Shown: positions 35,221-44,819 of the stretch, in pieces
How the letters are laid out: every line of letters begins with the position of its first letter
How positions within the stretch are numbered: the first letter of the stretch is position 1
From: JAMXLO01 sp964427005
Lineage (GTDB): Bacteria > Pseudomonadota > Alphaproteobacteria > Acetobacterales > Acetobacteraceae
DNA length: 64,000 nucleotides
Assembly: GCA_964427005.1 (NCBI GenBank)
Contig: CAYRTL010000007.1
Coordinates: forward strand, 23,616-87,615
Direction of reading: 5' to 3'
Made by a program: the position numbers and the translations under genes
The notes under the pieces: model-generated
Seen by the model: only the letters and a program-made list of their open reading frames with translations
What the model was told of the DNA's origin: nothing
Databases searched by the model: none

Positions 35221-35262
35221 AAGTGCCTGAAAACGCGGGGACGGCTGGTGGAGCTGAGGGGA
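35221..35262. repeat. tRNA-Ala 3' end and flank (att-like, tRNA-proximal end)
   Basis: AAGTGCCTGAA at 35221-35231 and CTGGTGGAGCTGAGGGGA at 35245-35262 match the distal copy at 32661-32691. The second block is the T-arm/acceptor/CCA end of the tRNA-Ala gene. The two copies bound a 2.6-kb segment holding the protease and the broken metallopeptidase gene. Confidence 0.65.
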
Positions 35263-35321
35263 TTCGAACCCCTGGCCTCCTCATTGCGAACGAGGCGCTC
35301 TCCCAACTGAGCTACAGCCCC
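35246..35321 (-). tRNA. tRNA-Ala (CGC)
   Basis: The minus strand begins GGGGCTGTAGCTCAGTTGGG. The anticodon loop is TTCGCAA (anticodon CGC) and the T-arm is GGTTCGAATCC. The acceptor ends CAGCTCC, discriminator A and an encoded CCA. The G3-U70 pair that identifies alanine tRNAs is present. Confidence 0.97.
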
Positions 35322-35445
35322 GTCCCGCGGGGCGCGGACAATGCTCAGAGGCTCCGGGCAAAGTCAAGCAGGTCGGGTTTGTTGCCGGTTGCGGACCGAG
35401 TTACCCGCCGCTAGCTTCCGCCGGCTTCAGGAGAACCCTTCCCCG

Positions 35446-35745
35446 ATGATGGCGCTGTTCTGGCTCATTGACCGGCTGCTCAGCCTGTATATCTGGGCCG
35501 TCATCCTTGCGGCGTTGTTCAGCATTCTCACCAGCTTCGGTGTGCTGGACACGCGGAATCGGATCGTCTGGACGATAGGCGATTTCCTGTATCGCATCAC
35601 CGAGCCAGCGCTGCGCCCAATCCGCAATCTGCTGCCGAACCTGGGTGGGATTGACGTCAGCCCGATCATTCTGATCCTGCTGTTGCAGGCCGCCCGCATG
35701 CTGCTGGGCGAGATCGAGTTGAGCCTGTTGCGGAGCATCTATTGA
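35446..35745 (+). CDS. YggT family membrane protein
   Basis: This 99-residue inner-membrane protein has two hydrophobic spans (LLSLYIWAVILAALFSIL and SPIILILLLQAARMLL). Between them lies the family motif around ITEPALRPIRNLLPNLGGID. YggT proteins are linked to cell-division or osmotic functions in other bacteria. ATG 35446 (or 35449) follows AGGAGA. The stop overlaps the start of the DUF167 gene, the usual YggT-DUF167 pairing. Confidence 0.92.
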   Translation: MMALFWLIDRLLSLYIWAVILAALFSILTSFGVLDTRNRIVWTIGDFLYRITEPALRPIRNLLPNLGGIDVSPIILILLLQAARMLLGEIELSLLRSIY

Positions 35746-36044
35746 CTCCGTTCTGGCGTCCATTGCCTGACGGTGTCGCCGTGGCAGTCAAGGTGCAGCC
35801 GAAATCGCGTCGGCCCGGCGTACATGGGACCGCCCCCTCGGGAGAAGGGGAGCGGTTGCGCATCGGGGTCAGTGAAGCGGCGGATGGGGGCCGCGCCAAC
35901 CGCGCGGCGTGCGCGGCCCTGGCCGATGCCCTTGGATTGCCCGCTTCCGCCGTCCAACTGACCCTGGGCACGACCAGCAGAGAGAAGACACTTCACGTGT
36001 CAGGCGATCCTGCCGCACTCGGCGCCAAGCTGGCGGCGCTGTGA
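35742..36044 (+). CDS. DUF167 (YggU) family protein
   Basis: This 100-residue protein has the DUF167 pattern: VAVAVKVQPKSRRPGV, LRIGVSEAADGGRANRAAC, then a strand with TLTSREK-like residues (LTLGTTSREKTLHVSGDP). It starts at TTG 35742, overlapping the yggT stop by 4 bp. Its last bases overlap the GTG of folD, so the three genes form a tightly coupled operon. Function is unknown. Confidence 0.9.
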   Translation: MTPFWRPLPDGVAVAVKVQPKSRRPGVHGTAPSGEGERLRIGVSEAADGGRANRAACAALADALGLPASAVQLTLGTTSREKTLHVSGDPAALGAKLAAL

Positions 36045-36889
36045 CGGCGCGCATCATCGACGGCAAGACGGTAGCCGGCGCCCTGCGGGCGCGCCTCGCA
36101 GAGCAGGTCGCACTGCTGCCATTCCGCCCAGGCCTCGCGGTGGTATTGGTCGGCGACGATCCGGCGAGCGCGGTGTATGTCCGCAGCAAGGATCGCGCGG
36201 CCAACGGGGTCGGCATTGCCGCACATACGATCCGCCTGCCAGCTGAGATTTCCGAAGAAGAGCTGGTCACGCGCATCGCACGACTTAACGCGGACCCCGC
36301 GATCGACGGCATCCTGGTGCAGCTCCCACTACCGGCGCACATCGCCACCCAGGCGGTGATCGAAACAGTTGATCCAGCCAAGGATGTTGATGGCTTTCAC
36401 CCGCTGAATGCGGGGCGGCTTGCGGCGGGCAGTCCTTTCCTGATCCCCTGCACGCCCCTTGGGGTGATGAAGCTGGTTGCGGAAGCCGGCGTGACCCTGG
36501 AGGGCGCGCGCGCCCTTGTGTTGGGACGTTCGATGATCGTCGGCAGACCGATGGCGTCATTGCTGCTTACCGCGAATGCCACGGTCACCACGGCTCACTC
36601 CCGCACACGCGACCTCGCCACGGAGTGCCGCCGGGCCGACGTCATCGTGGCGGCGGTAGGCAGGCCTGAACTGGTGCGCGGTGACTGGATCTCCCCCGGT
36701 GCGGTGGTGATCGATGTCGGGATGAACCGCCTTCCCGACGGCAGACTTGTCGGCGACGTGGCATTCGAGGAAGCGATCGCGATTGCCGGCGCGATCACAC
36801 CGGTGCCAGGGGGCGTCGGCCCGATGACGATTGCCTGTCTGTTGGAGAATACCGTGACCGCCGCGCTGCGACGGCGATCAGGCGGCTAG
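36041..36889 (+). CDS. folD: Bifunctional methylene-THF dehydrogenase / methenyl-THF cyclohydrolase
   Basis: This 282-residue cytosolic enzyme interconverts methylene-, methenyl- and formyl-tetrahydrofolate for one-carbon metabolism. Visible motifs are VGDDPASAVYVRSKDRAA with the catalytic Lys, DGILVQLPLPAHI, the dinucleotide site VLGRSMIVGRPMASLL, and the C-terminal TPVPGGVGPMTIACLLENT. The start is GTG 36041 within the DUF167 stop. It converges on the STAS gene with overlapping stop codons. Confidence 0.97.
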   Translation: MTARIIDGKTVAGALRARLAEQVALLPFRPGLAVVLVGDDPASAVYVRSKDRAANGVGIAAHTIRLPAEISEEELVTRIARLNADPAIDGILVQLPLPAHIATQAVIETVDPAKDVDGFHPLNAGRLAAGSPFLIPCTPLGVMKLVAEAGVTLEGARALVLGRSMIVGRPMASLLLTANATVTTAHSRTRDLATECRRADVIVAAVGRPELVRGDWISPGAVVIDVGMNRLPDGRLVGDVAFEEAIAIAGAITPVPGGVGPMTIACLLENTVTAALRRRSGG

Positions 36890-37314
36890 AAGTCGGTGCA
36901 GCGGCCGTTGACTTCCCAGTCGCCGTAGCGAGTCGGCTCCGGCCCCTTCGGACCGCCGATCTCTTTTGGCATCGGCTTCGCGCCCAGTGACGCAAGCGCG
37001 GCGTTCCTGTCGCGATAGATCGGCATCAGGCCGATCATGCCCGCCACTTCCAGCACACGTTCCACCTCAGCCACCGGATTGAGCAGGACCAAGGAGCCAC
37101 CGCGCCGCTGCACAGTCTTTGCGGGGATGAGCAAGCTGCGGATGCCGATAGATGAGAGGGCGCTGACATTCGTCAGATCAACGACAACACCGACGTGAGA
37201 GGCGGCAACGGCATTGAACTGCAAATCGATCGCATCAGCCCCGGCGATGTCCAGCTTTCCATCCAGCACTATGACGACGACGCCAGGAGCAATTGGCTCG
37301 ACAACCATCCTCAT
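36886..37314 (-). CDS. STAS-domain protein (anti-sigma factor antagonist type)
   Basis: This 142-residue protein has a STAS fold at residues 1-105: VIVLDGKLDIAGADAI, a DLTNVSALSSIGIRSLL segment with the phosphorylatable Ser position, and RRGGSLVLLNPVAEVERVL. A 35-residue Pro/Gly-rich tail follows. Such proteins act in partner-switching control with an anti-sigma kinase, but none is encoded nearby. ATG 37314 has GGAG at good spacing. The gene begins inside the 3' end of the RND gene (80-bp overlap). Confidence 0.88.
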   Translation of the reverse strand: MRMVVEPIAPGVVVIVLDGKLDIAGADAIDLQFNAVAASHVGVVVDLTNVSALSSIGIRSLLIPAKTVQRRGGSLVLLNPVAEVERVLEVAGMIGLMPIYRDRNAALASLGAKPMPKEIGGPKGPEPTRYGDWEVNGRCTDF

Positions 37315-40300
37315 GCTCTGTCTCCGTCGTGTCAGGTCGAGGCGGCCGCGGACGGCGGAACCGCAAACGGCCGATCAACAGATAAATGACCGGCGTTGTA
37401 TAGAGCGTCAGCAGTTGCGACGCGAGCAGTCCGCCGACGACAGACACACCCAGGGGTTGCCGTAGCTCGAAACCGGGGCCGGTCCCGACGGCGAGCGGAA
37501 CAGCACTGAGCACGGCAACCAGCGTGGTCATCACAATCGGCCGCACGCGTCTGCGCGCCGCAAGCACAATGGCATCGAAGGGTGCCAGCCCCTCTTCTCG
37601 CTCAGCCTGCAAGGCAAAATCGACCAGCATGATCGCGTTCTTCATGACCATGCCGACGAGCAGGATGCAGCCGATTGTCGTAATCAGGGTGAATTCGATC
37701 CCAACGATGCGCAGCGCCAATAGCGCGCCAAAGATCGCAGGCGGCAAGGTGGTCAGGATCGTAAACGGATGCGCATAGCTTTCGTACAGGACACCTAGAA
37801 CCACGTAGACCGCAAAGATCGCAGCAAGGAAGAGAAAGAGTTGCTGTGTGCCCGTCTTGGTTGCTTCGCCCGCCTCGCCGCGGAATTCAGCACGGATATC
37901 GTCGGGCAGGTGAAGGTTGCGCTCCAGGCCGCGGATTGCGGTGATCGCCTGCCCGAGCGAAACACCAGGAACCGTATCGAACGAGATGGTCACCGCAGGG
38001 AATTGGCCGCTGTGGACCATCCACATGGTGCCATGGCTCCGCCCCAGCCGTGTAAGCGCAGCCAGCGGCACTTGCCCGCCACCGGCGCCAGGTACGAACA
38101 CCGTGTTCAGTGACGAAGGATCGGCCTGCATCGCAGGTCCGGCTTCCAGCACGACACGCGAATAGTTATGCGGCAGATAGATCGTGCGGATCTGCCGCTG
38201 ACCGAATGCATCATACAAGGTATTGTCTATCGCCAGTGGCGTCACGCCCATGGCGGCAGCGCGGATACGGTCGATCTCCAGCCCGGCCTGCAGCCCGGCA
38301 AGCTCATTGCTGTTGATGACGTCGGTCAGCGTCCCTTTCAGCTCAAGCATTCCTCGTCGCATTCTGTCAGCCCACTGCGCGAGATAATCCGGATCGCTGG
38401 CCGTGAGCGTGTACTGGTAACGCGAAGCACTGCTCTGGACTCCAAGCACCAGGTCCTGAATGGGCGTGAAGAAGACGCGGACGCCTTCGATCTTTGCCAT
38501 GCGCTCGCGCAGGCGCACGATCACCTGCTGAACGGTCAGCTTGCGCTCGGACGGCGGCCTCAGCGCCACGAACATCTCACCATTGCTCAACACCGAACCA
38601 TTATCCGTGCCGATGTATGAATTTAGCCCTTCCACCGCAGGATCCTGCAGGATGGCTTCCGATACCGTCCGCTGCAGCCCTGACATGGCTGAGAAGGACA
38701 CATTGGCGACGGTGACCGTCCGCACGTAAATCACACCAGTGTCCTGCGTCGGCATGAACCCTTTCGGCAGATTGAAGTACAGAAATACGCTGCCGGCCGT
38801 CACCGTCAGCGCGGCCGCCACAGTGAGGGCGCGATGCCGCAGGACCCAGCCGAGACTGCGCAGGTAGCCACGCAGCAATAAGGTGTCCCGCTGCGGCGCA
38901 GCCTCCCTTTGGCGGAGAAAGCGGCTGCACAGCATCGGCGTCAGGCTGAGCGACACCAGCGCGGAGGCTACAATGGCGGCGACAACGGTGATGCCGAACT
39001 CGCGGAAATAGCGTCCGACGACGTCTGGCATGAACAAAACCGGTATCAGCGCCGCAATCAACGCAGCCGAGATCGCCAACACCGTGAAGCCGATCTGGCG
39101 AGCCCCGGCCACGGCTGCTTGCCGCGGACCGTCACCCCGCTCCATCAGGCGCATGATGTTCTCGATCATAATCACCGCATCATCCACGACGAAGCCGATC
39201 GCGACGGTGACCGCCATGAGGGTGAGGTTGTCGAGGCTGTAGCCGAGGCGCTCCATCACCACGAGCGTTGCTGCCAAGCCGACAGGAATGGCCAGCGCCG
39301 GGATCACCGTCGCACTCAGGCGCTTCAGGAACAGACCGGCTACCAGCACGACCAGGCCGATGGCGATCAGGATGGTGAGCTGCACGTCCGCTATCGCGGC
39401 GCGGATCAGCCGGCTGCGGTCGATGATGGTGTGCACCTTGATCGCCGGTGGAATCCAGTGTTGCAGCCGCGGCAGCAGTTCCTTCACGGCATCGACAGTC
39501 GCCACGATGTTGGCGTCGGGCTGCTTCAGGACACGGATGACGACACCAGGATCCTTGTTATACCAGCCGGCCAGGCGCGTATTGATCACGCTGTCCGTCA
39601 CATCGGCGATATCGCGCAGCAGCACTGGCGCACCGTTGCGCCAGGCCACCACCACGTCGCGGTACTCCGCCGCCATGAACAGCTGATCATTGGCGCTGAT
39701 GGTCCAGGAGTGGTCGTCGAATTTCAGCGTTCCCTTCGGTAGATTCACGGACGCGTTGCGCACGGCCGCCCGGATTTGCTCCAAGGAGACATGCATCGCG
39801 GCGATCTGCCCCGGATCGACCCGGATTCGAACAGCACCGCGTTCGGCACCACTGACGATGACCTGTGCCACGCCGGGGACCTGGGATATCTGCTCCGCGA
39901 CGACTGTATCGGCAATGTCGTAAACCTCGCTGGGATCGAGCACCTCAGACGTCAGAGACAACGCGATCACCGCCCAGTTGGATGGATTGGCCTTCCAGTA
40001 GGTTGGTGGCTGAGGTAGGTCCTTGGGCAGATTTGGACCGGCGACATTGATTGCAGCCTGGATCGCACCCGCAGCCGCATCGATGTTCTTGTCCAATTGG
40101 AACTGCACGGTGAGTTGCGTTCCGCCGGTCGCGCTGAACGAGCGCATTTCCACGATCCCAGGGATCGTGCCCACCTGACGTTCCAGCGGCTGCGCTAGGG
40201 CCGATGCGATGGTATCGGCGCTGGCCCCCGGAAGACCGGCCCACACCGCGATCGTTGGGCGATCTACCGCCGGCATCGCGGCGATTGGCAGGCGAAGATA

Positions 40301-40384
40301 GGCGGCAATGCCGATGAGCAAAACGCCGACCGCGAGCAGTGTGGTGGCGACTGGCCGGCGGACCCAAAGGGCCGATACGTTCAT
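37235..40384 (-). CDS. RND efflux permease (MdtC-like)
   Basis: This 1049-residue inner-membrane transporter is the second of two RND subunits. It begins VSALWVRRPVATTLLAVGV, has large periplasmic loops after helices 1 and 7, and carries the proton-relay Asp pair in GFVVDDAVIMIENI. ATG 40384 overlaps the stop of the preceding RND gene (TGATG). The last 25 residues (after PRPPRPDTTET) are basic, Cys/Trp-containing and unlike RND tails, and they overlap the STAS gene. Paired heteromeric RND subunits are typical of MdtBC. Confidence 0.92.
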   Translation of the reverse strand: MNVSALWVRRPVATTLLAVGVLLIGIAAYLRLPIAAMPAVDRPTIAVWAGLPGASADTIASALAQPLERQVGTIPGIVEMRSFSATGGTQLTVQFQLDKNIDAAAGAIQAAINVAGPNLPKDLPQPPTYWKANPSNWAVIALSLTSEVLDPSEVYDIADTVVAEQISQVPGVAQVIVSGAERGAVRIRVDPGQIAAMHVSLEQIRAAVRNASVNLPKGTLKFDDHSWTISANDQLFMAAEYRDVVVAWRNGAPVLLRDIADVTDSVINTRLAGWYNKDPGVVIRVLKQPDANIVATVDAVKELLPRLQHWIPPAIKVHTIIDRSRLIRAAIADVQLTILIAIGLVVLVAGLFLKRLSATVIPALAIPVGLAATLVVMERLGYSLDNLTLMAVTVAIGFVVDDAVIMIENIMRLMERGDGPRQAAVAGARQIGFTVLAISAALIAALIPVLFMPDVVGRYFREFGITVVAAIVASALVSLSLTPMLCSRFLRQREAAPQRDTLLLRGYLRSLGWVLRHRALTVAAALTVTAGSVFLYFNLPKGFMPTQDTGVIYVRTVTVANVSFSAMSGLQRTVSEAILQDPAVEGLNSYIGTDNGSVLSNGEMFVALRPPSERKLTVQQVIVRLRERMAKIEGVRVFFTPIQDLVLGVQSSASRYQYTLTASDPDYLAQWADRMRRGMLELKGTLTDVINSNELAGLQAGLEIDRIRAAAMGVTPLAIDNTLYDAFGQRQIRTIYLPHNYSRVVLEAGPAMQADPSSLNTVFVPGAGGGQVPLAALTRLGRSHGTMWMVHSGQFPAVTISFDTVPGVSLGQAITAIRGLERNLHLPDDIRAEFRGEAGEATKTGTQQLFLFLAAIFAVYVVLGVLYESYAHPFTILTTLPPAIFGALLALRIVGIEFTLITTIGCILLVGMVMKNAIMLVDFALQAEREEGLAPFDAIVLAARRRVRPIVMTTLVAVLSAVPLAVGTGPGFELRQPLGVSVVGGLLASQLLTLYTTPVIYLLIGRLRFRRPRPPRPDTTETEHEDGCRANCSWRRRHSAGWKAGHRRG

Positions 40385-43300
40385 CACGGGGCCGCTGTCG
40401 CGGGCACGCGACGGAAGCGTGCCAAGAGGTGCGCGAAACCGAGATAGATGACTGGTGTCGTGTACAGCGTCAGGAACTGGCTCAGCAGCAGACCGCCGAC
40501 GATTGCAATGCCAAGGGGCCGGCGCAGCTCAGATCCCGTTCCGGTGCCCAATGCCAACGGCAGCGCACCCAGCAAGGCAGCCATCGTCGTCATCATGATC
40601 GGTCGGTAGCGGAGGCGACATGCCTGGCGGATCGACTCCTCAGGCGGGCGGCCCTCATTGCGTTCTGCGTCCAGCGCGAAGTCCACCATCATGATGGCGT
40701 TCTTCTTCACGATGCCGATCAAAAGGACGATCCCAATCAGCGAAATCAGGTCCAGGCTCTCGCCGCACATCATCAACGCCAGCAACGCTCCCACGCCGGC
40801 GGACGGAAGCGTGGACAGGATCGTGATCGGATGGATGAAACTCTCGTACAGCACTCCCAACACGATGTAGACTGTGATGATAGCCGCCAGGATCAGCAGC
40901 TTCTCGCTCGAAAGAGAGGCAGCGAACTCGGCGGCGGTACCAGCCAGGCTGGTAGCGATGGCATCGGGGAGGCCAATGCGGCGCTCCGTCCGATGCAATG
41001 CATCGACCGCCTGGCTCAGCGCCACGCCGGGCGGGAGGTTGAACGAGATGGTCGATGATGGAAACAACCCCTGATGCGTGATGACCAGCGGAGCCAATCG
41101 CCGCTCCACGCGTGCGAACGTGGAGAGCGGAATGGGCGCCGATGAGGCATGGAAGCCTGCACTGACGCCACTCGCGGCGTCATCAGTGCTCGGGGCAAGT
41201 GCGTTCGCCGCCGTGACGTAGATGCGATCAAGCACCGACGCGTCGGTGCGGAACGACTGACTGGCTTCCAGGATCACATGGTACTGCGTCAGCGGCGAGT
41301 ACACCATTGCGATCTGCCGCTGGCCGAACGCATCGTACAAAGTATTGTCGATCACGCTCATGGTGACGCCGTAACGCGCAGCCGCAGCACGATCGACGTG
41401 GATCGCCATCTCCAGACCCTCATCCTGCTGATCGCTTGCGACATCAGCAAACGTGGGGTCCTGCCGCATCGTCTCGGCGAGGCGCTGCGTCCATGACCGC
41501 AACTCCAGCGGATCCAGGTCCTGCAGCACGTACTGGTACTGCGTCGGCGAGGGACGTGTTTCAATTGTGACTTCCTGCACCGGTTGCAGATGGAGCGCTA
41601 TCCCCGATACGCCGCCCACCGCCGTCCGCAGCCGCTGCATCATGGTATCGACCGATCCACGCCGCTTATCCGGCGGACCGATATCGATATAGAGGCGCCC
41701 TCGATTGAGAGTGGGATTCACGATCCCGGCGCCAACGAAGCTATCGACCGTCCGCACCGCCGGGTCGCGCGCGATGGCCTCCGCCAGCGCACGTTGCCGA
41801 TCCGCCATGCCGGCGAAAGAGATGTCCTGCGCGGCTTCGGTCACGCCAACCAGCAGTCCGGTATCCTGCTGCGGCAAAAACCCTTTCGGAATCACTACGT
41901 GAAGCCAAATCGTCGCTACCAGCGTCAACGCCGTGCAGAACAGCGTCCAATTCCGGTGCCGCAGCACCCAATCCAGGCTCCGTAAATACGCCTCACAGGT
42001 CGCATCGAACGCGCGCTCGCTCCAGCGGAACAAGGCATTGGGACGATGATCGGGTGGATCCTGATGCAGGAACTGCGCGCACATCATCGCCGTCAGCGTC
42101 AGCGACAGCACGCCAGAGATGATCACCGCCAAGGACAGCGTGATAGCGAATTCACGGAACAGCCGTCCGACCACACCGCCCATGAGCAGCAGCGGGATGA
42201 ACACTGCGATCAAGGACACGGTCAGCGACACGACGGTGAAGCCGATCTGCCGCGAGCCCTTCAACGCAGCAATGAGCGGCGGATCGCCTTGTTCAACGTA
42301 ACGGGCGATGTTCTCGATCATCACGATCGCATCGTCCACCACAAACCCCGCGGCGATCGTCAATGCCATTAGCGAGAGGTTGTCGAGACTGTAGCCCAAC
42401 AACGCCATGGCGCCGAACGTGGCCACAAGAGAGACGGGCAGCGCGACAGATGGGATCACGGTTGCCCACAGCTTGCGCAGGAACACGAAGATCACCATCA
42501 CGACCAGCGCGACCGTTAACAGGAGCGTGAACTGCACATCCGCAATTGCAGCGCGAATGGTCGTGGTGCGATCGGTAATGACCGAGATCTTCAGCGCCGG
42601 CGGCAGGCTGGCGGCAAGCTTCGGCAGCAGCCCTCTCACCGCCTCCACGACACGAATCGTGTTGGCACCCGGCTGCCGCTGGATGTCCAGTATCACCGCT
42701 GGTGCACTGTTGTACCAGGCGGCGAGTTCGGCATTCTCGACGCTATCCACTGCCCGTCCGATGTCGCGCAGCAGCACCGGTGCACCGTTGCGATAGGCCA
42801 CCACCGTGGCCTCGTAGACATCGGCAGTCAGCAACTGGTCGTTAGCGCCGATCTGGAATGCCTGGTGCACACCGTCGAGCTGCCCCTTGGGATTGTCGAT
42901 CGTGCTGGAGGCAATGGCGCGTCGAACGTCCTCGAGGGAAAGCCCCAGCCCGGCGAGCTTGGCGATATCGGCCTGCAGCCGTACCGCACGTGTTTGTCCA
43001 CCTTCCACCGTCACCGCGCCGACACCGCCGATCTGCGAGAGCTTCTGCACAATCGTCGTCTCGGCGTAGTCGTTGACCTCATGGAGTGGCAGCGTGTCCG
43101 AGGTCAGTGCCAGGATCAGCACTGGTACATCGGCTGGGTTGACCTCGTGATACACCGGCGGTCCAGGCAGCAATTGGATCGGAATCCATCCCGCTGCGGC
43201 GTCGATCGACGCCTGCACATCCTGCGCGGCCGCGTCGATGTTCCTGGAAAGGTCAAAGGTCAGCGTGATCTGGCTGATGCCATATGAGCTGATGGAATTC

Positions 43301-43533
43301 ATGTTGGTCAGCCCGGAGATCTGACCGAAATGGTGCTCCAGCGGAGCAGTGATGGAGGTTTCCACCACGTTAGGCGAGGCACCCGGATAAGCCGTGACAA
43401 CCTGGATAGTCGGGAAATCGACGTCCGGCAGCGCGGCAACCGGCAGCACCCGGTAGCCCAGTAGCCCAAGCATCACTAACGCTATCGTCAGCAATGTTGT
43501 GGCGACTGGCCGCATGATGAACGGCGCGGACAT
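40384..43533 (-). CDS. RND efflux permease (MdtB-like)
   Basis: This 1049-residue RND subunit starts with SAPFIMRPVATTLLTIALVM and has the GFVVDDAIVMIENIARYVE proton-relay motif in helix 4. Typical porter motifs (LPDVDFPTIQVVTAYPGASP) are present. It directly follows the adaptor gene, and ATG 43533 lies 3 bp after that stop. Together with the next gene it is expected to form a heterotrimeric pump. The substrates are unknown. Confidence 0.93.
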   Translation of the reverse strand: MSAPFIMRPVATTLLTIALVMLGLLGYRVLPVAALPDVDFPTIQVVTAYPGASPNVVETSITAPLEHHFGQISGLTNMNSISSYGISQITLTFDLSRNIDAAAQDVQASIDAAAGWIPIQLLPGPPVYHEVNPADVPVLILALTSDTLPLHEVNDYAETTIVQKLSQIGGVGAVTVEGGQTRAVRLQADIAKLAGLGLSLEDVRRAIASSTIDNPKGQLDGVHQAFQIGANDQLLTADVYEATVVAYRNGAPVLLRDIGRAVDSVENAELAAWYNSAPAVILDIQRQPGANTIRVVEAVRGLLPKLAASLPPALKISVITDRTTTIRAAIADVQFTLLLTVALVVMVIFVFLRKLWATVIPSVALPVSLVATFGAMALLGYSLDNLSLMALTIAAGFVVDDAIVMIENIARYVEQGDPPLIAALKGSRQIGFTVVSLTVSLIAVFIPLLLMGGVVGRLFREFAITLSLAVIISGVLSLTLTAMMCAQFLHQDPPDHRPNALFRWSERAFDATCEAYLRSLDWVLRHRNWTLFCTALTLVATIWLHVVIPKGFLPQQDTGLLVGVTEAAQDISFAGMADRQRALAEAIARDPAVRTVDSFVGAGIVNPTLNRGRLYIDIGPPDKRRGSVDTMMQRLRTAVGGVSGIALHLQPVQEVTIETRPSPTQYQYVLQDLDPLELRSWTQRLAETMRQDPTFADVASDQQDEGLEMAIHVDRAAAARYGVTMSVIDNTLYDAFGQRQIAMVYSPLTQYHVILEASQSFRTDASVLDRIYVTAANALAPSTDDAASGVSAGFHASSAPIPLSTFARVERRLAPLVITHQGLFPSSTISFNLPPGVALSQAVDALHRTERRIGLPDAIATSLAGTAAEFAASLSSEKLLILAAIITVYIVLGVLYESFIHPITILSTLPSAGVGALLALMMCGESLDLISLIGIVLLIGIVKKNAIMMVDFALDAERNEGRPPEESIRQACRLRYRPIMMTTMAALLGALPLALGTGTGSELRRPLGIAIVGGLLLSQFLTLYTTPVIYLGFAHLLARFRRVPATAAP

Positions 43534-43536
43534 CAC

Positions 43537-44736
43537 TCAGCCGCTGTGCTGACGGGGCGGTTCCTGCTCGCGTTTGATGACCTCGACGGGGACACCGGCC
43601 TCGAGCCTGAACTGGCCGTCAACCACCACCTGCTCCCCGGGCCTTACGCCGCGCTCAACCAGCACGCGTCCGTCCATTGCCTGGCCAGCCATCACGGTCC
43701 GCAACTCGGCTTTCTGCTCCTGCGAGACCACCCACACGAAATCGCCTCGCGGACCATGACGCAGTCCGGCCGCGGGTACCGTGACGGCCGCCTTTCTTTC
43801 ATCCACCACGATGCGCCCATTCACGAAATTGCCAGGCCAGAGATGCAGGTCCTTGTTCGGGAAGCTGGCCTTCAGCTTGATGGTGCCGGTGGACTGATCA
43901 ACCTGGTTGTCCACCAGATCGATCGTGCCTTCGTCCAATCGGGTACGGTCATCCGCGGCGAATGCGATCACCGGTATGCGCGTCTGTCCCGGTGTCAACT
44001 TTCCTTGCGCCACGGAACTGGCCGCCAGCGTGAAGACCACTGAGATCGGCCGCAATTGCGTGATCACCACCATCGGCGTGTTATCGGAGGCATGTACGAA
44101 ATTGCCCTGGTCGATCTGGCGGATACCGGCTCGCCCCTCGATGGGCGAGCGAATCATCGTGTAGCTGAGCTGTGTCGTCGCGAACTCGATCTGCGCCTGA
44201 TCGCTATCTATCTGGGCGCGATACTGATCGACTTGTGCCCGCTGCTGATCCACCTGCTGGCGTGAGGCAAAGTTGCGCAGCGCCAGCTCCTCATAACGTT
44301 TCAGATCGAGCAGCGCACCCTGCAGCAGAGCCTCGTCCTTCGCGCGCGCCGCGCGCTGCTGCGCCAACTGTGCCTGGAACGGCCGTGGGTCGATGATGGC
44401 CAGCGGATCGCCAGCCTTCACGTCCTGCCCCTCCTGGAACAGCACCTGCATGATCTCGCCGTCCGCACGGCTCTTCACCGCCACCGTATTGTACGCCTGC
44501 ACGGTACCAATGCCGGTCAAATAGATCTTCACTGGTTCTGAACGTGACACCCCGATCGACACCGGTATGGGCGTTGCGGCTGGTGGTGGTAATGGCGGGG
44601 CGCTCGCCATCACGCGCTCACGCAGCGCCGTGAGGTCCATCCTGGCATCCGTCAGGTACAACGCTGCCCCAACCGCCAGCACCGAGACCGCGCAGGCGAC
44701 ACCGACCCGGACCACGAGTTGCCGTGACGGGATCAT
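43537..44736 (-). CDS. RND periplasmic adaptor (membrane fusion protein, MdtA-like)
   Basis: This 399-residue adaptor has one N-terminal membrane anchor (VRVGVACAVSVLAVGAALYL) and a lipoyl half-motif (GTVQAYNTVAVKSRADGEI). An alpha-hairpin rich in Gln, Arg and Ala (about 140-200) is followed by the second lipoyl half (SPIEGRAGIRQIDQGNFV) and a beta-barrel. It leads a three-gene efflux operon. No outer-membrane channel gene lies nearby, so a TolC-like protein encoded elsewhere is needed. Confidence 0.93.
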   Translation of the reverse strand: MIPSRQLVVRVGVACAVSVLAVGAALYLTDARMDLTALRERVMASAPPLPPPAATPIPVSIGVSRSEPVKIYLTGIGTVQAYNTVAVKSRADGEIMQVLFQEGQDVKAGDPLAIIDPRPFQAQLAQQRAARAKDEALLQGALLDLKRYEELALRNFASRQQVDQQRAQVDQYRAQIDSDQAQIEFATTQLSYTMIRSPIEGRAGIRQIDQGNFVHASDNTPMVVITQLRPISVVFTLAASSVAQGKLTPGQTRIPVIAFAADDRTRLDEGTIDLVDNQVDQSTGTIKLKASFPNKDLHLWPGNFVNGRIVVDERKAAVTVPAAGLRHGPRGDFVWVVSQEQKAELRTVMAGQAMDGRVLVERGVRPGEQVVVDGQFRLEAGVPVEVIKREQEPPRQHSG

Positions 44737-44819
44737 GGGGGCGCACCCTATGGCCTCTGTGCTATCTCGCGCAATCGGGCCAAATGTAACAGTCCGTCAC
44801 CGAGAGCAGGGAGGGACAG

